A DNA stretch of 64,000 bases, taken from NCBI RefSeq assembly GCF_002947535.1, contig NZ_PUAP01000010.1, positions 1 to 64,000 of the forward strand, given 5' to 3'. The notes under the pieces were generated by a model, which made no database searches, had not been told where the DNA came from, and worked only from the letters and a program-made list of their open reading frames with translations. Shown in pieces: positions 17,364-27,204 of this stretch. Origin of the DNA: Enterococcus mundtii. Lineage in GTDB: Bacteria; Bacillota; Bacilli; Lactobacillales; Enterococcaceae. Positions within the stretch are counted from its first letter, which is position 1. Every line of letters begins with the position of its first letter. A program made the position numbers and the translations under genes.

Positions 17364-18746
17364 TTGGAAAATGCGTGGAAAGAATTACAACCGAAAAATA
17401 TTTACCAAGGAAGAAAGAGCAGTCCTTTAAAAGAAGAAGGAAAATCTGCCTTGTTGTCCCTTTACCAACCATTGATCGGGGGAGAAGCGTTGAGTCTTTA
17501 CTTGACGTTGTATTCGGAGATCTCGTTAGAAACTGGCGTAGGTCCTGAAGGATTACACGCCGATTTATTGAGTAGTTTAAGTTGTGGATTACCGCAATTT
17601 TATGAGGCACGAAAAAAATTAGAAGGAATCGGTCTTTTAGAAGTCTATTTCAAGAAGGATGAAAGTTTGGGCAATTGTTTTCTTTATGAGTTGTTGGAAC
17701 CGATGGACGTTACTGCGTTTTTCAATGATACGTTACTTTCTTTTTTACTTCTAGAAAAAGTTGGCGAACGTCGATTCAATCAATTGACAGAGTTATTCAA
17801 GCCTAAAGATCTTTCGTATGATGGCTACCAAAAAGTCACTAAGAAGTTTCTCGATGTCTATCGGTTCAACGAAACAGTCTATGCTGCCAATCAGGAGCAA
17901 GTGGAAGCGATCCAACAAAAATTCACACCGGTTGAACCCAAATCACTGATGGAAGATTCTAGCTCCTTCGACTGGGTGTTTTTAACCGACTGGTTGAAGA
18001 AACAACACATCAACCAGCTGACAGAAGCAGTCCTTCAGCAAGTGAAAATATACCAACAGCTCTATGGCTTCGATGAACTGACTTTAGGAGAGTTGATTTT
18101 ACAGTCGTTTGATTTTACGACGGAAGAAGTATCTTTAAAAGAGCTCCAGCGGATCGTCTTGATACGGCAGCAACAGCAGAATGTCTCGCGGCAATCAAGT
18201 AACACTCCAGATACCGATCAGCCTGCTGAAACTAGTGTGCCTGTCAATCAAACTTTACCAAGTGCTGCGCAACAATTGATCCAAGTCGCACGACAAACGC
18301 CACCGATGCGCTATCTCGAAGCGATAAAAAAAGAAAAAGGCGGATATGTCTCTAAACAAGAAAATTGGTTACTACAAGATTTGGTCACACAATCCGGTTT
18401 AGCTAGCAGTGTCATCAACATTTTGATCAACTATGTGTTAGTCATAAAAAATCATGCAAGCTTAAACGCTAGCTTTGTGAATACGATCGCCAATGAGTGG
18501 GCACAAAAAAAAATCAGTACACCAGAAGAAGCGATTGAGCATCTCCATACTTTGAGTACCAAAGCAAAACAACCGAAAGCAACGAAACAAAACAATTCGT
18601 CAAATTATCGACGCAATGTAAGACGAGAAAAATTGCCTGATTGGGTCAATCAACCAAAAGACGAAACACAAATCAGTACAGAGAAAAAAGCCGAGATCGA
18701 TCGTCGCTTTAAAGAGTATCTGGCTAAAAAGGAAGGTGAGAGCTAA
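17364..18746 (+). CDS. dnaB: replication initiation and membrane attachment protein DnaB (Gram-positive)
   Basis: A 460-residue primosomal DnaB, not the helicase, with a TTG start and AAGGAGGG nine bases upstream. N-terminal winged-helix region (about 25-110, SLYQPLIGGEALSLYLTLYSE), a middle DnaD-like domain, and a C-terminal DnaB_2 domain (about 310-395) with FVNTIANEW, fitting the YxxxIxxxW-type motif. It works with DnaD and DnaI to load the replicative helicase at oriC and at restart sites. The tail (about 414-460) has the stretch NVRREKLPDWVN, which also occurs in the phage initiator at 54200-55090. Its stop overlaps the dnaI start. Confidence 0.95.
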   Translation: MENAWKELQPKNIYQGRKSSPLKEEGKSALLSLYQPLIGGEALSLYLTLYSEISLETGVGPEGLHADLLSSLSCGLPQFYEARKKLEGIGLLEVYFKKDESLGNCFLYELLEPMDVTAFFNDTLLSFLLLEKVGERRFNQLTELFKPKDLSYDGYQKVTKKFLDVYRFNETVYAANQEQVEAIQQKFTPVEPKSLMEDSSSFDWVFLTDWLKKQHINQLTEAVLQQVKIYQQLYGFDELTLGELILQSFDFTTEEVSLKELQRIVLIRQQQQNVSRQSSNTPDTDQPAETSVPVNQTLPSAAQQLIQVARQTPPMRYLEAIKKEKGGYVSKQENWLLQDLVTQSGLASSVINILINYVLVIKNHASLNASFVNTIANEWAQKKISTPEEAIEHLHTLSTKAKQPKATKQNNSSNYRRNVRREKLPDWVNQPKDETQISTEKKAEIDRRFKEYLAKKEGES

Positions 18747-19672
18747 TGGAAGATGTGGGAAAAGAACTGAAGAAAATCATCAGTAAACGCAACTACCAAG
18801 AAAAGTATTCTGAGATGATTGCTGAAGTTTTGAATGATGCGGATGTTCAAGCCTTTCTGTCAGCCCATCAAGACCGATTGACGCAAGCAGATATCGAAAA
18901 GAGTTATGCCAAACTCTATGAGTATGTCCAAGAAAAAAGAAAATATCAAACGAACGATCCAACCATGATCGCTCCAGGATATGAACCAAAATTGACATTG
19001 AATTTCCACTATGTCGATGTGACTTACGTGCCGACAGAAGCACTCTTAGCTCGTCAAAAACAAGAAGAGATCAAGAGTCGTGTGAAAGCAATGGATATGC
19101 CAAAAGATATCCAGTCTGCCTCTTTCGAAAATTTCGAACGAACAGATGGACGTGGTTATGCAAGTTTAGAAGCATTAGACTTCGTCGAACAATATTCGGC
19201 TGATCCTAAAAGCTTCCACAAAGGGTTATACTTGGTCGGAAGTTTTGGTATCGGCAAAACCTATCTGTTAGGAGCAACAGCAAAAGAACTGGCAATCAAA
19301 GGATTCACGACAACGTTGGTCCATTTCCCAACATTTGCTGTTGAAATGAAGCAAGCCATCGGCAAAGACCAAGTGGCTGAAAAGTTAGATGCGGTGAAGA
19401 AATCGCCGATCTTGATGATCGATGATATTGGAGCGGATGCGATGAGTAGTTGGATCCGTGACGAAGTATTTGGCGTCATCTTACAATATCGAATGCAAGA
19501 ACAATTGCCGACGTTCTTTTCATCAAACTTCACGATGAACGAATTAGAACAGCATTTGACGGTAACACAACGCGGCGATGAGGAACCGTTGAAAGCCAAA
19601 CGGATCATGGAGCGAATCCGCTACTTGACAAAAGAAATCGAGATGACAGGCCGAAATCGCCGAAATGGCTGA
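18746..19672 (+). CDS. dnaI: primosomal protein DnaI, helicase loader
   Basis: A 308-residue AAA+ protein. The start ATG overlaps the dnaB stop (TAATG). An N-terminal helicase-binding region (about 1-110) is followed by the ATPase with Walker A LVGSFGIGKTYLLG (about 163-176), Walker B ILMIDDIGAD (about 222-231) and an arginine-finger region near the end (KRIMERIRYL). DnaI loads the DnaC-type hexameric helicase onto DNA remodelled by DnaB and DnaD. The coupling with dnaB fits their joint action. Confidence 0.96.
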   Translation: MEDVGKELKKIISKRNYQEKYSEMIAEVLNDADVQAFLSAHQDRLTQADIEKSYAKLYEYVQEKRKYQTNDPTMIAPGYEPKLTLNFHYVDVTYVPTEALLARQKQEEIKSRVKAMDMPKDIQSASFENFERTDGRGYASLEALDFVEQYSADPKSFHKGLYLVGSFGIGKTYLLGATAKELAIKGFTTTLVHFPTFAVEMKQAIGKDQVAEKLDAVKKSPILMIDDIGADAMSSWIRDEVFGVILQYRMQEQLPTFFSSNFTMNELEQHLTVTQRGDEEPLKAKRIMERIRYLTKEIEMTGRNRRNG

Positions 19673-19857
19673 TGCCATCAATTGATTTTTACAGAAACAG
19701 GTTGGAGTATCTACTCGACTGTCACTGTTTTTCACCTTTTCAATAAAGATTCATAAAAAATGAACAAAGTTAAGATGAAACGAATCCATGGACTTGAAGA
19801 AATAACCGGATGGAATCATCAAAGCAGTAACGCAAGAAATTACACGGAGGATGTATG

Positions 19858-20289
19858 ATGAAAGCTATTTTAACTGGTCTAGTTGCTGCCGGTCTCTTGT
19901 TTGCATTGACAGGCTGTGGCAACGAAGAAGGAAGTACAGGTTCAATCGATTCGATCAATGCAGAATCGACAGTGGAAACAGATAGTTCTACCGAACAAAA
20001 ACAAAGTGTGTTTACAGGTACGATCGAAAGCTTCGGTGAAGCGGAAGGTGACGTTTACCAAATCACCGTCAAGGATGTAGAAGAAATAGAAGATCCAGCA
20101 AATATCGGTACGTCATTCAGCAATGACGGAGTGATCTTGAATGCTTCAGTTGATCAAATCACTGGTGGTGTCGATTCCTTGAAAGAAGGAGAAAAGATCG
20201 AATTTAAATTGGTAGAAATGGCGGTCATGACAATGTCGATCCCTCCACAAGTTCCTGGGAATTCGATCATTGAGATCACTGTCCAATAA
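19858..20289 (+). CDS. small putative lipoprotein
   Basis: A 143-residue protein from ATG 19858 (GGAGG seven bases upstream; the adjacent ATG 19855 is also possible). The N-terminus is a lipoprotein signal: a short positive start, a hydrophobic run, and the lipobox LTGC followed by GN. A Ser/Glu-rich linker leads to a beta-rich domain from FTGTIESFGEAEGDVYQITV. The mature product should be anchored on the outer face of the membrane. I do not recognise the domain. It is a single-gene unit with a strong terminator. Confidence 0.7.
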   Translation: MKAILTGLVAAGLLFALTGCGNEEGSTGSIDSINAESTVETDSSTEQKQSVFTGTIESFGEAEGDVYQITVKDVEEIEDPANIGTSFSNDGVILNASVDQITGGVDSLKEGEKIEFKLVEMAVMTMSIPPQVPGNSIIEITVQ

Positions 20290-20329
20290 AAACAAAAGAA
20301 ATTAATCGAACTTTTTTGATGACTTGTTG

Positions 20330-20363
20330 AAAAAAGACTGGGACATTTTCCCAGTTCTTTTTT
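20330..20363 (+). terminator. terminator after the lipoprotein gene
   Basis: AAAAAAGACTGGG / CCCAGTTCTTTTTT around ACATTTT. Confidence 0.88.
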
Positions 20364-20515
20364 CTATTGAACATAAACAAATGTTATGATAGGAACAAGA
20401 ATAATAGTTATCAGAAAAGCGTAAATAAGTAGGATAACTTTTATAAGTAAGTGTTTGTCCAAAGTCATGACAAAATGGATGGCATCCAAACATTCAGTAG
20501 TTAAGGAGTGGAAAA

Positions 20516-21208
20516 ATGAATCACACAGATTTATCGAAGCGTCTTGAAGCAGTTGGACGTTTTGTACCAGAAGCTGCTCGTTTAGCAGATATCGGTTCAG
20601 ATCATGCGTACTTACCCGTCGCATTGATGCTAAAAGGAAAAATCGACTTTGCAGTAGCTGGGGAAGTGGTTAAAGGTCCTTTTGAATCAGCGAAGAGGCA
20701 AGTGAGTAAGAACGGGTTATCTGAGCGAATCGAGGTACGTTTGGCTAATGGATTAGATGCAATCGAAAAGCAAGACCAAATCAACGCGATCACGATTGCT
20801 GGTATGGGGGGCTCATTGATTCGCGATATCTTAGAATCTGGTCGGCAAAATCAACGTCTATCAGGAAAAGAACGCTTGATTTTACAACCCAACATCGGCG
20901 AGAAAACGCTAAGAACGTGGCTCAAGGAAAACAACTATCAGATCATTGCAGAAGAAATCCTCGAAGAAAATAAAAAAATCTATGAGATCATTGTAGGCGA
21001 AAAGAAAGAGCAGCCAATCAAATACTCTGAAAAAGAGCTGATGTTTGGCCCACACTTACTCGCAGAGAAAAATGCGATATTTTTGGCAAAATGGCAACGT
21101 GAGCTAAAACAACGTGAAGTGATCTTAGAGCAATTAAAAAATGCGAGTGAACAAAACAGACATGAGACAATCCAACAAGAGGTGGAATGGATCAAGGAGG
21201 TTTTATGA
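20516..21208 (+). CDS. trmK: tRNA (adenine(22)-N(1))-methyltransferase
   Basis: A 230-residue TrmK. It methylates N1 of A22 in the D-loop of bacterial tRNAs using S-adenosylmethionine. The SAM-binding start is RLADIGSDHAYLPVAL (about 22-37), then AVAGEVVKGPFESAKRQV, then AGMGGSLIRDIL. The C-terminal helical coiled-coil part (about 175-230) is typical of the family. An AAGGAG site precedes the ATG. The Nif3-like gene follows two bases after the stop, a conserved pairing in Firmicutes. Confidence 0.94.
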   Translation: MNHTDLSKRLEAVGRFVPEAARLADIGSDHAYLPVALMLKGKIDFAVAGEVVKGPFESAKRQVSKNGLSERIEVRLANGLDAIEKQDQINAITIAGMGGSLIRDILESGRQNQRLSGKERLILQPNIGEKTLRTWLKENNYQIIAEEILEENKKIYEIIVGEKKEQPIKYSEKELMFGPHLLAEKNAIFLAKWQRELKQREVILEQLKNASEQNRHETIQQEVEWIKEVL

Positions 21209-21209
21209 C

Positions 21210-22334
21210 ATGACGATAAAAGCGCAAGACTTCATCAAAAAATTTGAAAGCTATTGTCCCCAGTGGCTAGCAGAAGAAGGCGATCCTGTGGGTTTGCATA
21301 TTGGCACCTTGGATAAACCGATCCAACGTGTGATGATGACTTTAGACGTCCGTCCAGAAGTGGTGGCAGAAGCCATTGAGAAAAAGATCGATCTATTGAT
21401 TGCGAAACATCCGCCAATTTTTAGACCAGTCAAACGCCTGATCACTGATTCTCCACAGGAAAAAATGTACGCTGATTTGTTGAAACATGATATTGCGGTC
21501 TATGCCGCACATACGAACATGGATATCATTGAAGACGGCTTAAACGATTGGTTTTGTGAGCAATTAGGAATTGACGTCACAGGTTATCTCGTTAAAACGC
21601 ATGAACGAGGTTACAAAAAATTGATTAGTTATCTTCCGGTGGCGGATGCCCCGCGTTTGAGAACTGCTTTGGCAAAAGCGGGAGCTGGAGAGCAAGGAGA
21701 TTATGACAGTACAAGTTTCACCTCTGTTGGGCAAGGACGATTCCGTCCGAAAACAGGGGCACATCCAGCAATTGGAGAAATTGGGCGTGCTGAACAAGTC
21801 CAAGAAGCCAAAGTCGAAGTGATCTTCCCAGAAAATCTGGAAGAGAAAGTCTTACAAGCGATGTATGCCGCACATCCTTACGAAGAACCGGCATTTGATT
21901 TGTTTCCGATCGAGGCACCAGTCAAAACTTGGGGATTAGGTCGTATTGGAGAACTAGCGAAAGAACAGAGTTTGGATGATTTTGCCGCGCATGTGAAAGA
22001 AGTCTTTCAATTGGAAGGGTTACGTGTGGTTCGCCCCACGACAAATCCACAAAAAATAATCAAACGTGTCGCTATCTGTGGCGGGAGTGGTGAGAAGTTT
22101 TATCCTGCAGCCTTGGCGCAAGGAGCAGATGTCTATATCACTGGCGACATTTATTTCCATACAGCACAAGATATGCAAAGCGCAGGATTAGCTGCGATCG
22201 ATCCGGGACACTATATCGAATCATTATGCAAAGAAAAATTTGTAGAGAAGTTCGAAATCTGGAAAGAGGAAGAGAATTGGTCGGTTGACTTTTTTGTTTC
22301 AGAAACATCAACCAATCCATTTGAATTTAAATAA
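21210..22334 (+). CDS. Nif3-like dinuclear metal centre protein (GTP cyclohydrolase I type 2 family)
   Basis: A 374-residue protein from ATG 21210 with AAGGAGG nine bases upstream. Longer in-frame starts inside trmK are rejected. Metal-binding segments are visible: LIAKHPPIF (about 68-76), [10 protein letters not shown], and near the end [11 protein letters not shown] and AIDPGHYIE. The middle PII-like insertion (about 125-235, [17 protein letters not shown]) is the Gram-positive form such as Bacillus YqfO. These hexameric toroids bind two metals. The cellular role is not settled. It is cotranscribed with trmK. Confidence 0.92.
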   Translation: MTIKAQDFIKKFESYCPQWLAEEGDPVGLHIGTLDKPIQRVMMTLDVRPEVVAEAIEKKIDLLIAKHPPIFRPVKRLITDSPQEKMYADLLKHDIAVYAAHTNMDIIEDGLNDWFCEQLGIDVTGYLVKTHERGYKKLISYLPVADAPRLRTALAKAGAGEQGDYDSTSFTSVGQGRFRPKTGAHPAIGEIGRAEQVQEAKVEVIFPENLEEKVLQAMYAAHPYEEPAFDLFPIEAPVKTWGLGRIGELAKEQSLDDFAAHVKEVFQLEGLRVVRPTTNPQKIIKRVAICGGSGEKFYPAALAQGADVYITGDIYFHTAQDMQSAGLAAIDPGHYIESLCKEKFVEKFEIWKEEENWSVDFFVSETSTNPFEFK

Positions 22335-22348
22335 AAGGAGAGTCATTT

Positions 22349-23581
22349 ATGTACGAGAATCTATTACCACGTTTTTTAAGATACGTCAAAACGGAAACAC
22401 AATCCGATCCAACAAGTCATACTACACCGTCTACGCAAACACAAGTAGAGTTTGCAAAAGTATTGAAAAAAGAGTTAGAAGATCTAGGATTATCTGATGT
22501 GACTTACAATACAGAAAATGGTTTTGTGATTGCGACATTGCCAAGCAATGTTGATCATGACGTACGTTCGATCGGTTTTATTGCACACATGGATACAGCG
22601 GATTTCAATGCAGTAGGCGTGAGTCCTCAAATCATTGAAAACTATGACGGGGAATCAACGATCGTTCTAGATAAAGAAGGACGCTTCACGTTGAATGTCA
22701 AAGATTTCCCTAATTTAAAAAATTATGGTGGCCATACGTTGATCACAACAGATGGTACCACATTACTAGGTGCAGATGACAAAGCGGGTATTGCAGAAAT
22801 CATGACAGCTATGGAAATCTTGCTAAAAAATCCTTCGATCCCTCACGGTGAGATCAAAGTCGCTTTTGGTCCAGATGAAGAAATCGGTGTTGGTGCTGAT
22901 AAGTTTGATGTAGAACAGTTCAACGTTGATTTTGCTTACACGATCGACGGCGGTCCTTTAGGAGAGTTGCAATACGAAACCTTTAGTGCAGCGCAAGCCA
23001 ACATCACGATCCAAGGGAAAAATGTCCATCCTGGGACAGCGAAGGATACAATGATCAATGCCCTACAATTAGCGATCGACTTCCATAATGCATTACCAGC
23101 AGATGAAGTTCCTGAAAAAACTGAGGGTTACGAAGGGTTCTTCCATTTGATGGCATTGACCGGTAGTCCTGAAGAGGCGAAGATGAGTTATATCATTCGT
23201 GACCATAAACGTGATTCATTTGAAGCGAGAAAAGCAATGATCACAAGCATTCAAGAAAAAATGAACCAGCAATTTGACCAAGAACGTATCCAAGTGGAAA
23301 TGTATGATCAATATTATAATATGCGTGAGATCATCGAAAAGGACATGAGTATTGTCGATCTAGCTGAAAAAGCAATGATCGAATTAGAGATCAAGCCAGT
23401 GATCGAACCGGTACGTGGTGGGACAGATGGTTCAAAAATCTCTTATCTAGGAATACCGACACCAAATTTATTTGCTGGTGGCGAAAACATGCACGGCCGT
23501 TTTGAATTTGTGTCACTACAAGTGATGGAAAAAGCGACGGATGTCATTGTTAAAATCGCGGAACTGAATACACAGGCATAA
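22349..23581 (+). CDS. pepT: peptidase T (tripeptide aminopeptidase)
   Basis: A 410-residue M20B metallopeptidase that removes N-terminal residues from tripeptides in the cytoplasm. Zinc-site motifs: [12 protein letters not shown] (about 78-89), [16 protein letters not shown] (about 135-150) and [15 protein letters not shown] (about 172-186), and near the end [32 protein letters not shown]. An AAGGAG site is upstream. It lies 14 bases after the Nif3-like gene and may be read through from it. A GC-rich hairpin ends the transcript. Confidence 0.96.
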   Translation: MYENLLPRFLRYVKTETQSDPTSHTTPSTQTQVEFAKVLKKELEDLGLSDVTYNTENGFVIATLPSNVDHDVRSIGFIAHMDTADFNAVGVSPQIIENYDGESTIVLDKEGRFTLNVKDFPNLKNYGGHTLITTDGTTLLGADDKAGIAEIMTAMEILLKNPSIPHGEIKVAFGPDEEIGVGADKFDVEQFNVDFAYTIDGGPLGELQYETFSAAQANITIQGKNVHPGTAKDTMINALQLAIDFHNALPADEVPEKTEGYEGFFHLMALTGSPEEAKMSYIIRDHKRDSFEARKAMITSIQEKMNQQFDQERIQVEMYDQYYNMREIIEKDMSIVDLAEKAMIELEIKPVIEPVRGGTDGSKISYLGIPTPNLFAGGENMHGRFEFVSLQVMEKATDVIVKIAELNTQA

Positions 23582-23712
23582 TCGATCCGTTTCACTAGAT
23601 CGTAAAAGATTAAAATTCAACCAATAATGTGGGATTGTTGGTTGATTGCTACACTGCGTTGGCATATGATTGATTCGAGGCTATTTTAGTCAGCGCTCGA
23701 ATCAATGTTCAT

Positions 23713-23758
23713 GGGGGAGGGTGAGCGTTTATTTCGCATCCATCCCCTTTGTTTTTTG
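23713..23758 (+). terminator. likely terminator after pepT
   Basis: GGGGGA...GGGTGAGCG paired with CGCATCCATCCCC, followed by TTTGTTTTTT. Another inverted repeat, GATTCGAG / CTCGAATC, lies just before it at about 23672-23704. Confidence 0.6.
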
Positions 23759-23783
23759 CAGGAAAGTAGGAGGAATATGGTTT

Positions 23784-24689
23784 ATGAAGAAGTTACTTGT
23801 ATTTTATAACAAAAGTTCAGGAAAGGACGAAGGAGAACAGTTAGCAGAGTGGTTCAAAGAGTATGTCGCAAAACACCGACCAGAACTAGAAGTCTATTTG
23901 ACTGAAACTGGTCCGTCGATCAAAGATGAAACGCTGAGAGAAAAAGCGAAAGAACATGAGGTAGATACATTAGTTATCATTGGTGGAGATGGGACCATCC
24001 ATCACATCATCCAAGCGTTCCAAGATGAATTAGATCATTATCACGTTGGGTTATTACCAGGTGGAACAATCAATAATTTAGCGAAAGTGCTAGGGATTCC
24101 TTTTGAGAAAGAAGAAGCCGCAGCGATGATGTTAGAAGAATCGATCCGCAAAATCGACTACGGGAAAGTGAACAATAAAGTAGTTATTTCTACTTTGACT
24201 ATTGGGATATTAGCAGACACAGCGGTCTGGATCAGTCAAAAAGAAAAACAAAAATATGGTTCATGGATCTTTATCAAGCGTTTCGTGAAATTATTGATGA
24301 AAAAGAAAAAATATCATTTGGATATCAAAACTGAAGATGTTCATTGGCAAGGAAAAGCACAGTTGTTGACGATCACGATGTCTAACTCAGTAGGTGGCTT
24401 TACTGGTTTCGATGATTCTGCTGCACCAGATGATGGTAAGTTCCATATCACTATCGTTCCTTCATTAGATTTTTTCCGGTTTGCTTTTTATCTCCCACGT
24501 ATGATCAAAGGAAAAATCTATTCTGTTCCTGGCATCAAATATCTGACAGCTAGTCAAGTCAATATCCAGGCAAGAGAAAAGAAAGTGACGACTCGGACAG
24601 ATGGTGACACTACCGATGACTTGCCGATCGAATTGAAAGTCATTCCAAAAGGTATAGCGATCTACGTACCAAAAGAAAAAGATCAATAA
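23784..24689 (+). CDS. diacylglycerol kinase-family lipid kinase (DgkB/YegS type)
   Basis: A 301-residue protein from ATG 23784 with AGGAGG upstream. The catalytic domain starts LLVFYNKSSGKDEGEQ and carries the nucleotide motif VIIGGDGTIHHIIQAF (about 60-75), followed by GLLPGGTINNLAKVLGI. C-terminal part has SVGGFTGFDDSAAPDDGKFHI, the usual substrate-side motif. Members phosphorylate diacylglycerol or related lipids at the membrane. DgkB recycles diacylglycerol from lipoteichoic acid synthesis. The exact substrate is inferred. The two following genes encode membrane proteins. Confidence 0.85.
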   Translation: MKKLLVFYNKSSGKDEGEQLAEWFKEYVAKHRPELEVYLTETGPSIKDETLREKAKEHEVDTLVIIGGDGTIHHIIQAFQDELDHYHVGLLPGGTINNLAKVLGIPFEKEEAAAMMLEESIRKIDYGKVNNKVVISTLTIGILADTAVWISQKEKQKYGSWIFIKRFVKLLMKKKKYHLDIKTEDVHWQGKAQLLTITMSNSVGGFTGFDDSAAPDDGKFHITIVPSLDFFRFAFYLPRMIKGKIYSVPGIKYLTASQVNIQAREKKVTTRTDGDTTDDLPIELKVIPKGIAIYVPKEKDQ

Positions 24690-24702
24690 ATGGAGGAAGT
24701 CG

Positions 24703-24975
24703 ATGGAAGTATTGATGCATAATCCCTTGTGGTTTTACTTGTTCATTGTAAATGTTTATCTATTTGGCTTGATGGGTTATGATAAACGTCAGGCAAAAAA
24801 AGCCGCTTGGCGCGTACCAGAAAGTAATTTATTGTTTGTTAGCTTGTTAGGCGGTGGTTTGGGCGGGTTGCTCGCACAACGCGTATTCCGTCACAAAACC
24901 AAAAAAAAGAAGTTCACGATCGTTTTCATGTTAGGAATCATGATTGATCTCGTCTTGATCTATTTTTTCCATTAA
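24703..24975 (+). CDS. DUF1294 small membrane protein
   Basis: A 90-residue protein with three hydrophobic segments: LWFYLFIVNVYLFGLMGYD, LLFVSLLGGGLGGLLAQ and FTIVFMLGIMIDLVLIYFF. The motif YDKRQAK ... WRVPE ... GGGLGGLLAQRVFRHKTKK is the DUF1294 signature. TGGAGGAA lies before the ATG. Function unknown. It is 13 bases behind the lipid kinase gene, so it probably shares its transcript. Confidence 0.88.
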   Translation: MEVLMHNPLWFYLFIVNVYLFGLMGYDKRQAKKAAWRVPESNLLFVSLLGGGLGGLLAQRVFRHKTKKKKFTIVFMLGIMIDLVLIYFFH

Positions 24976-24985
24976 GGAGTCGTAC

Positions 24986-26038
24986 ATGTCTACTAAAGGA
25001 ACAAAATCAAAAATTATCATTAACCTATTATTGTTGACCATTATTCTCGCTATTATTTATTATTTGATCAATCAATCTTTTGCAGATATTTTCAAAGAGT
25101 TGCTTTCAACAAGTATCCAAGTACTTCTAGCGATGTTTTTTTTCGGTACACTTTATCAGGTTGTAGAAGGTCGCTCGATCAAAGAGATCGCCAAACCATT
25201 TTCAAAATCTTTCAGTACAAGTGATGGGTTTTGGACATCTTGTTACATTGCCTTTTATCGGATCGTCTCATTTGGAACTGGCACACTCATCTCAGAAATT
25301 TATTTTTACAATAAAAAAGGGTTGAAATTTTCTCAAGGAGCAGGAGTCACTGCCTTGCATATGATCATGTATAAATTAGCGGTGATCACTTATGCGGTCA
25401 TTGGCTTGATCGTTCAATTTTCTTTGTTTTACGAAAATGCGCCAAATATGATCTGGTTCATCATTGCCGGTATCATCTTAACAGCTTTGATCATTTTATT
25501 TCTTGTGACAATATCTGTCAGTTTGAATCTACAAGTGTTTTTTGTCAAAGTCTCCAATCGTTTATTCAAAAGTGACCGTTTACGCAACTGGGTGGATACG
25601 TGTAACAGTCAGATCTATTCATTGAGAGAAACGGTGCAAACGATCATTCAAGACCGTACCGCCTTGATCAGGATCTATTGTTGGAACTTATTGAAATTAC
25701 TGTGTTGGTATGTAATGCCTTATCTTTTTCTAGTGGAAAATCATCCAAATCTTGATTTTCTTTTGACATTCTCATTTATTAGTTTTGCTGTGGTTTTGTC
25801 AGGCGTGTTACCAACTCCCGCAGGTATTGGTTCGTTTGAGTTTGTTTATCTATTGCTCTTTCGACCTGTAGTTGGAACGGTGGATGCTGTTTCTTCCTTA
25901 CTGCTTTACCGCTTTGGCTCGTTCATCTTGCCATTTATTTATGGCTTTTTCTATGTGATCGCAGAAAGACGGAATATCTTACGTCAAGAGATCCATGAAG
26001 TAAAGGCAGAGAAAAAACGCACGAAGGGGAAAATCTAA
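24986..26038 (+). CDS. lysylphosphatidylglycerol synthase transmembrane-region family protein (UPF0104)
   Basis: A 350-residue integral membrane protein with about seven or eight hydrophobic segments. It contains the LPG_synthase_TM motif VVLSGVLPTPAGIGSFEFVYLLLF (about 270-293). It lacks the soluble aminoacyl transferase domain of MprF, so it resembles only the flippase half. UPF0104 proteins are thought to move lipids across the membrane. The C-terminus is Lys-rich and cytoplasmic. Linked to a lipid kinase gene, which suggests a lipid-metabolism operon. A terminator follows. Confidence 0.82.
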   Translation: MSTKGTKSKIIINLLLLTIILAIIYYLINQSFADIFKELLSTSIQVLLAMFFFGTLYQVVEGRSIKEIAKPFSKSFSTSDGFWTSCYIAFYRIVSFGTGTLISEIYFYNKKGLKFSQGAGVTALHMIMYKLAVITYAVIGLIVQFSLFYENAPNMIWFIIAGIILTALIILFLVTISVSLNLQVFFVKVSNRLFKSDRLRNWVDTCNSQIYSLRETVQTIIQDRTALIRIYCWNLLKLLCWYVMPYLFLVENHPNLDFLLTFSFISFAVVLSGVLPTPAGIGSFEFVYLLLFRPVVGTVDAVSSLLLYRFGSFILPFIYGFFYVIAERRNILRQEIHEVKAEKKRTKGKI

Positions 26039-26086
26039 TTGTTTTGAAAAGCTTCGTGGGTAAGTTCAACTATATACAACTTGATA

Positions 26087-26132
26087 GAGAATCAGTCTGA
26101 GCTGAAAATGGCTTAGATTGATTCTTTTTTTG
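26087..26132 (+). terminator. terminator after the lipid kinase operon
   Basis: AGAATCAGTCTGAGC paired with GCTTAGATTGATTCT, loop TGAAAATG, followed by seven T. Confidence 0.88.
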
Positions 26133-26465
26133 TTTATAACAAGCTAGATTCAAATACCACGTATCCACCAAGACAGTCTCAATTACGTAGGGAAAGATAG
26201 ATCAAACAAAGCCGATTCTTTTTAAAAGCCAAATAACCGTTTTTATTGATGAAAGTCTATACTTAATGGTATATACTTTATGTTGAATAAACATAAGACT
26301 CGGATTTCATTAAGCGGGTTTTTTTCTCATCATACGAATAGGGTGAAAAGCTTTAGAAGTAAAATTTTTATTTTTGACAGTTAAGCTTTTAGACGTTTGG
26401 CTTCTTAAGTCAGAAACGAATCGACCGTATGATGAATGATACGTAGTTAGAAAGTAGGTAATGAA
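26133..26465. other. long leader region of the GntR gene with nested inverted repeats
   Basis: About 330 non-coding bases. After the promoter/operator at 26246-26277, roughly 190 bases of leader remain before the GTG start. They hold a 10-bp inverted repeat TCATCATACG (26327-26336) / CGTATGATGA (26426-26435) that encloses a second one, AAAAGCTT / AAGCTTTT. No ORF with a ribosome binding site was found in either strand. A regulatory role is possible but unproven. Confidence 0.45.
26246..26277 (+). promoter_or_regulatory. promoter of gntR-type gene with GntR operator
   Basis: TTGATG (26246-26251), 18-base spacer, TATATA from 26270. The 12-mer ATGGTATATACT (26266-26277) overlaps the -10 and occurs in exact reverse complement at 28612-28623. 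This is typical of autoregulation by a HutC-type repressor, whose half-sites often read GGTATA. Confidence 0.6.
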
Positions 26466-27194
26466 GTGAAAAAACAAGCGGTTTTCCAAGATATAGCTGA
26501 TAAAATTGCACAACGGGTCAATGATGGAATCTATGTAACTAGTCAAAAGTTGCCTTCTGATTATGATTTAGCTGAAGAATTTCAATGCAGTCGACTGACG
26601 GTGCGCAAAGCAATTGACCTTTTGATTACTCAAAACATCTTAGTGAAAGAAAGAGGAAAAGGGACTTATGTCATGAAGCAACCGAAGATCCAAAGCGGCT
26701 CTGGTGGTTTACAAAGTTTCACTGAAACTGCCAAGGCACAAGGGAAAAAGACCAGAACCGAAGTCTTGCAGGTTGAAATCGTAAAAGAAGTGCCGATGAA
26801 GATTCGTCAGATGTTCGCTGATTATGGAAATGAAGTAATGGTTTATCTGTCTCGTTTGCGTTACTTTGATAATGAACCGATGACGGTTGAAAACCTCTAT
26901 ATACTAAAACGTTATTTGCAAAATGAAAGTGGTGAGATTCCTCAAGATCAGCTGGCGTCTTCATTGTATGAAATAATTGAAACAAACATTGAGATTGGCT
27001 ACGCGCATCAAGAAGTCGAAGCAGTCAAAAGTCCACCGGATATTGCCAAGTTATTGCATGTATCAGAAGATGATCCAATGCTTCTCGTCCATTCAATGAC
27101 TTATTCTCCATCTGCTAAACCGATATTGTTCGACACGTCTTTTTATCGTGCAGATCAATATACGTTTAAGAATACATTGATACGTCAAAAATAA
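26466..27194 (+). CDS. GntR-family transcriptional regulator, HutC subfamily (UTRA domain)
   Basis: A 242-residue regulator with GTG start at 26466 and AGGT eight bases upstream. An N-terminal winged helix (about 8-70) contains the GntR pattern LPSDYDLAEEFQCSRLTVRKAIDLL. The C-terminal UTRA ligand-binding domain (about 90-235) includes VMVYLSRLRYFDNEPMTVENLY and LLVHSMTYSPSAKPILFDTSFYRADQY. HutC members commonly sense phosphorylated sugars. Its likely targets are its own promoter and the one at 28602, which share an operator. It starts a locus with a dipeptidase, a glycosylasparaginase and PTS genes, suggesting it senses a glycan-derived compound. Confidence 0.9.
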   Translation: MKKQAVFQDIADKIAQRVNDGIYVTSQKLPSDYDLAEEFQCSRLTVRKAIDLLITQNILVKERGKGTYVMKQPKIQSGSGGLQSFTETAKAQGKKTRTEVLQVEIVKEVPMKIRQMFADYGNEVMVYLSRLRYFDNEPMTVENLYILKRYLQNESGEIPQDQLASSLYEIIETNIEIGYAHQEVEAVKSPPDIAKLLHVSEDDPMLLVHSMTYSPSAKPILFDTSFYRADQYTFKNTLIRQK

Positions 27195-27204
27195 GAGGTG
27201 AAAA

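Noticed and set aside
26133-26465. Riboswitch or T-box in front of the GntR gene
   Set aside because: Inverted repeats exist, but no conserved riboswitch or T-box core and no terminator ahead of the start codon.
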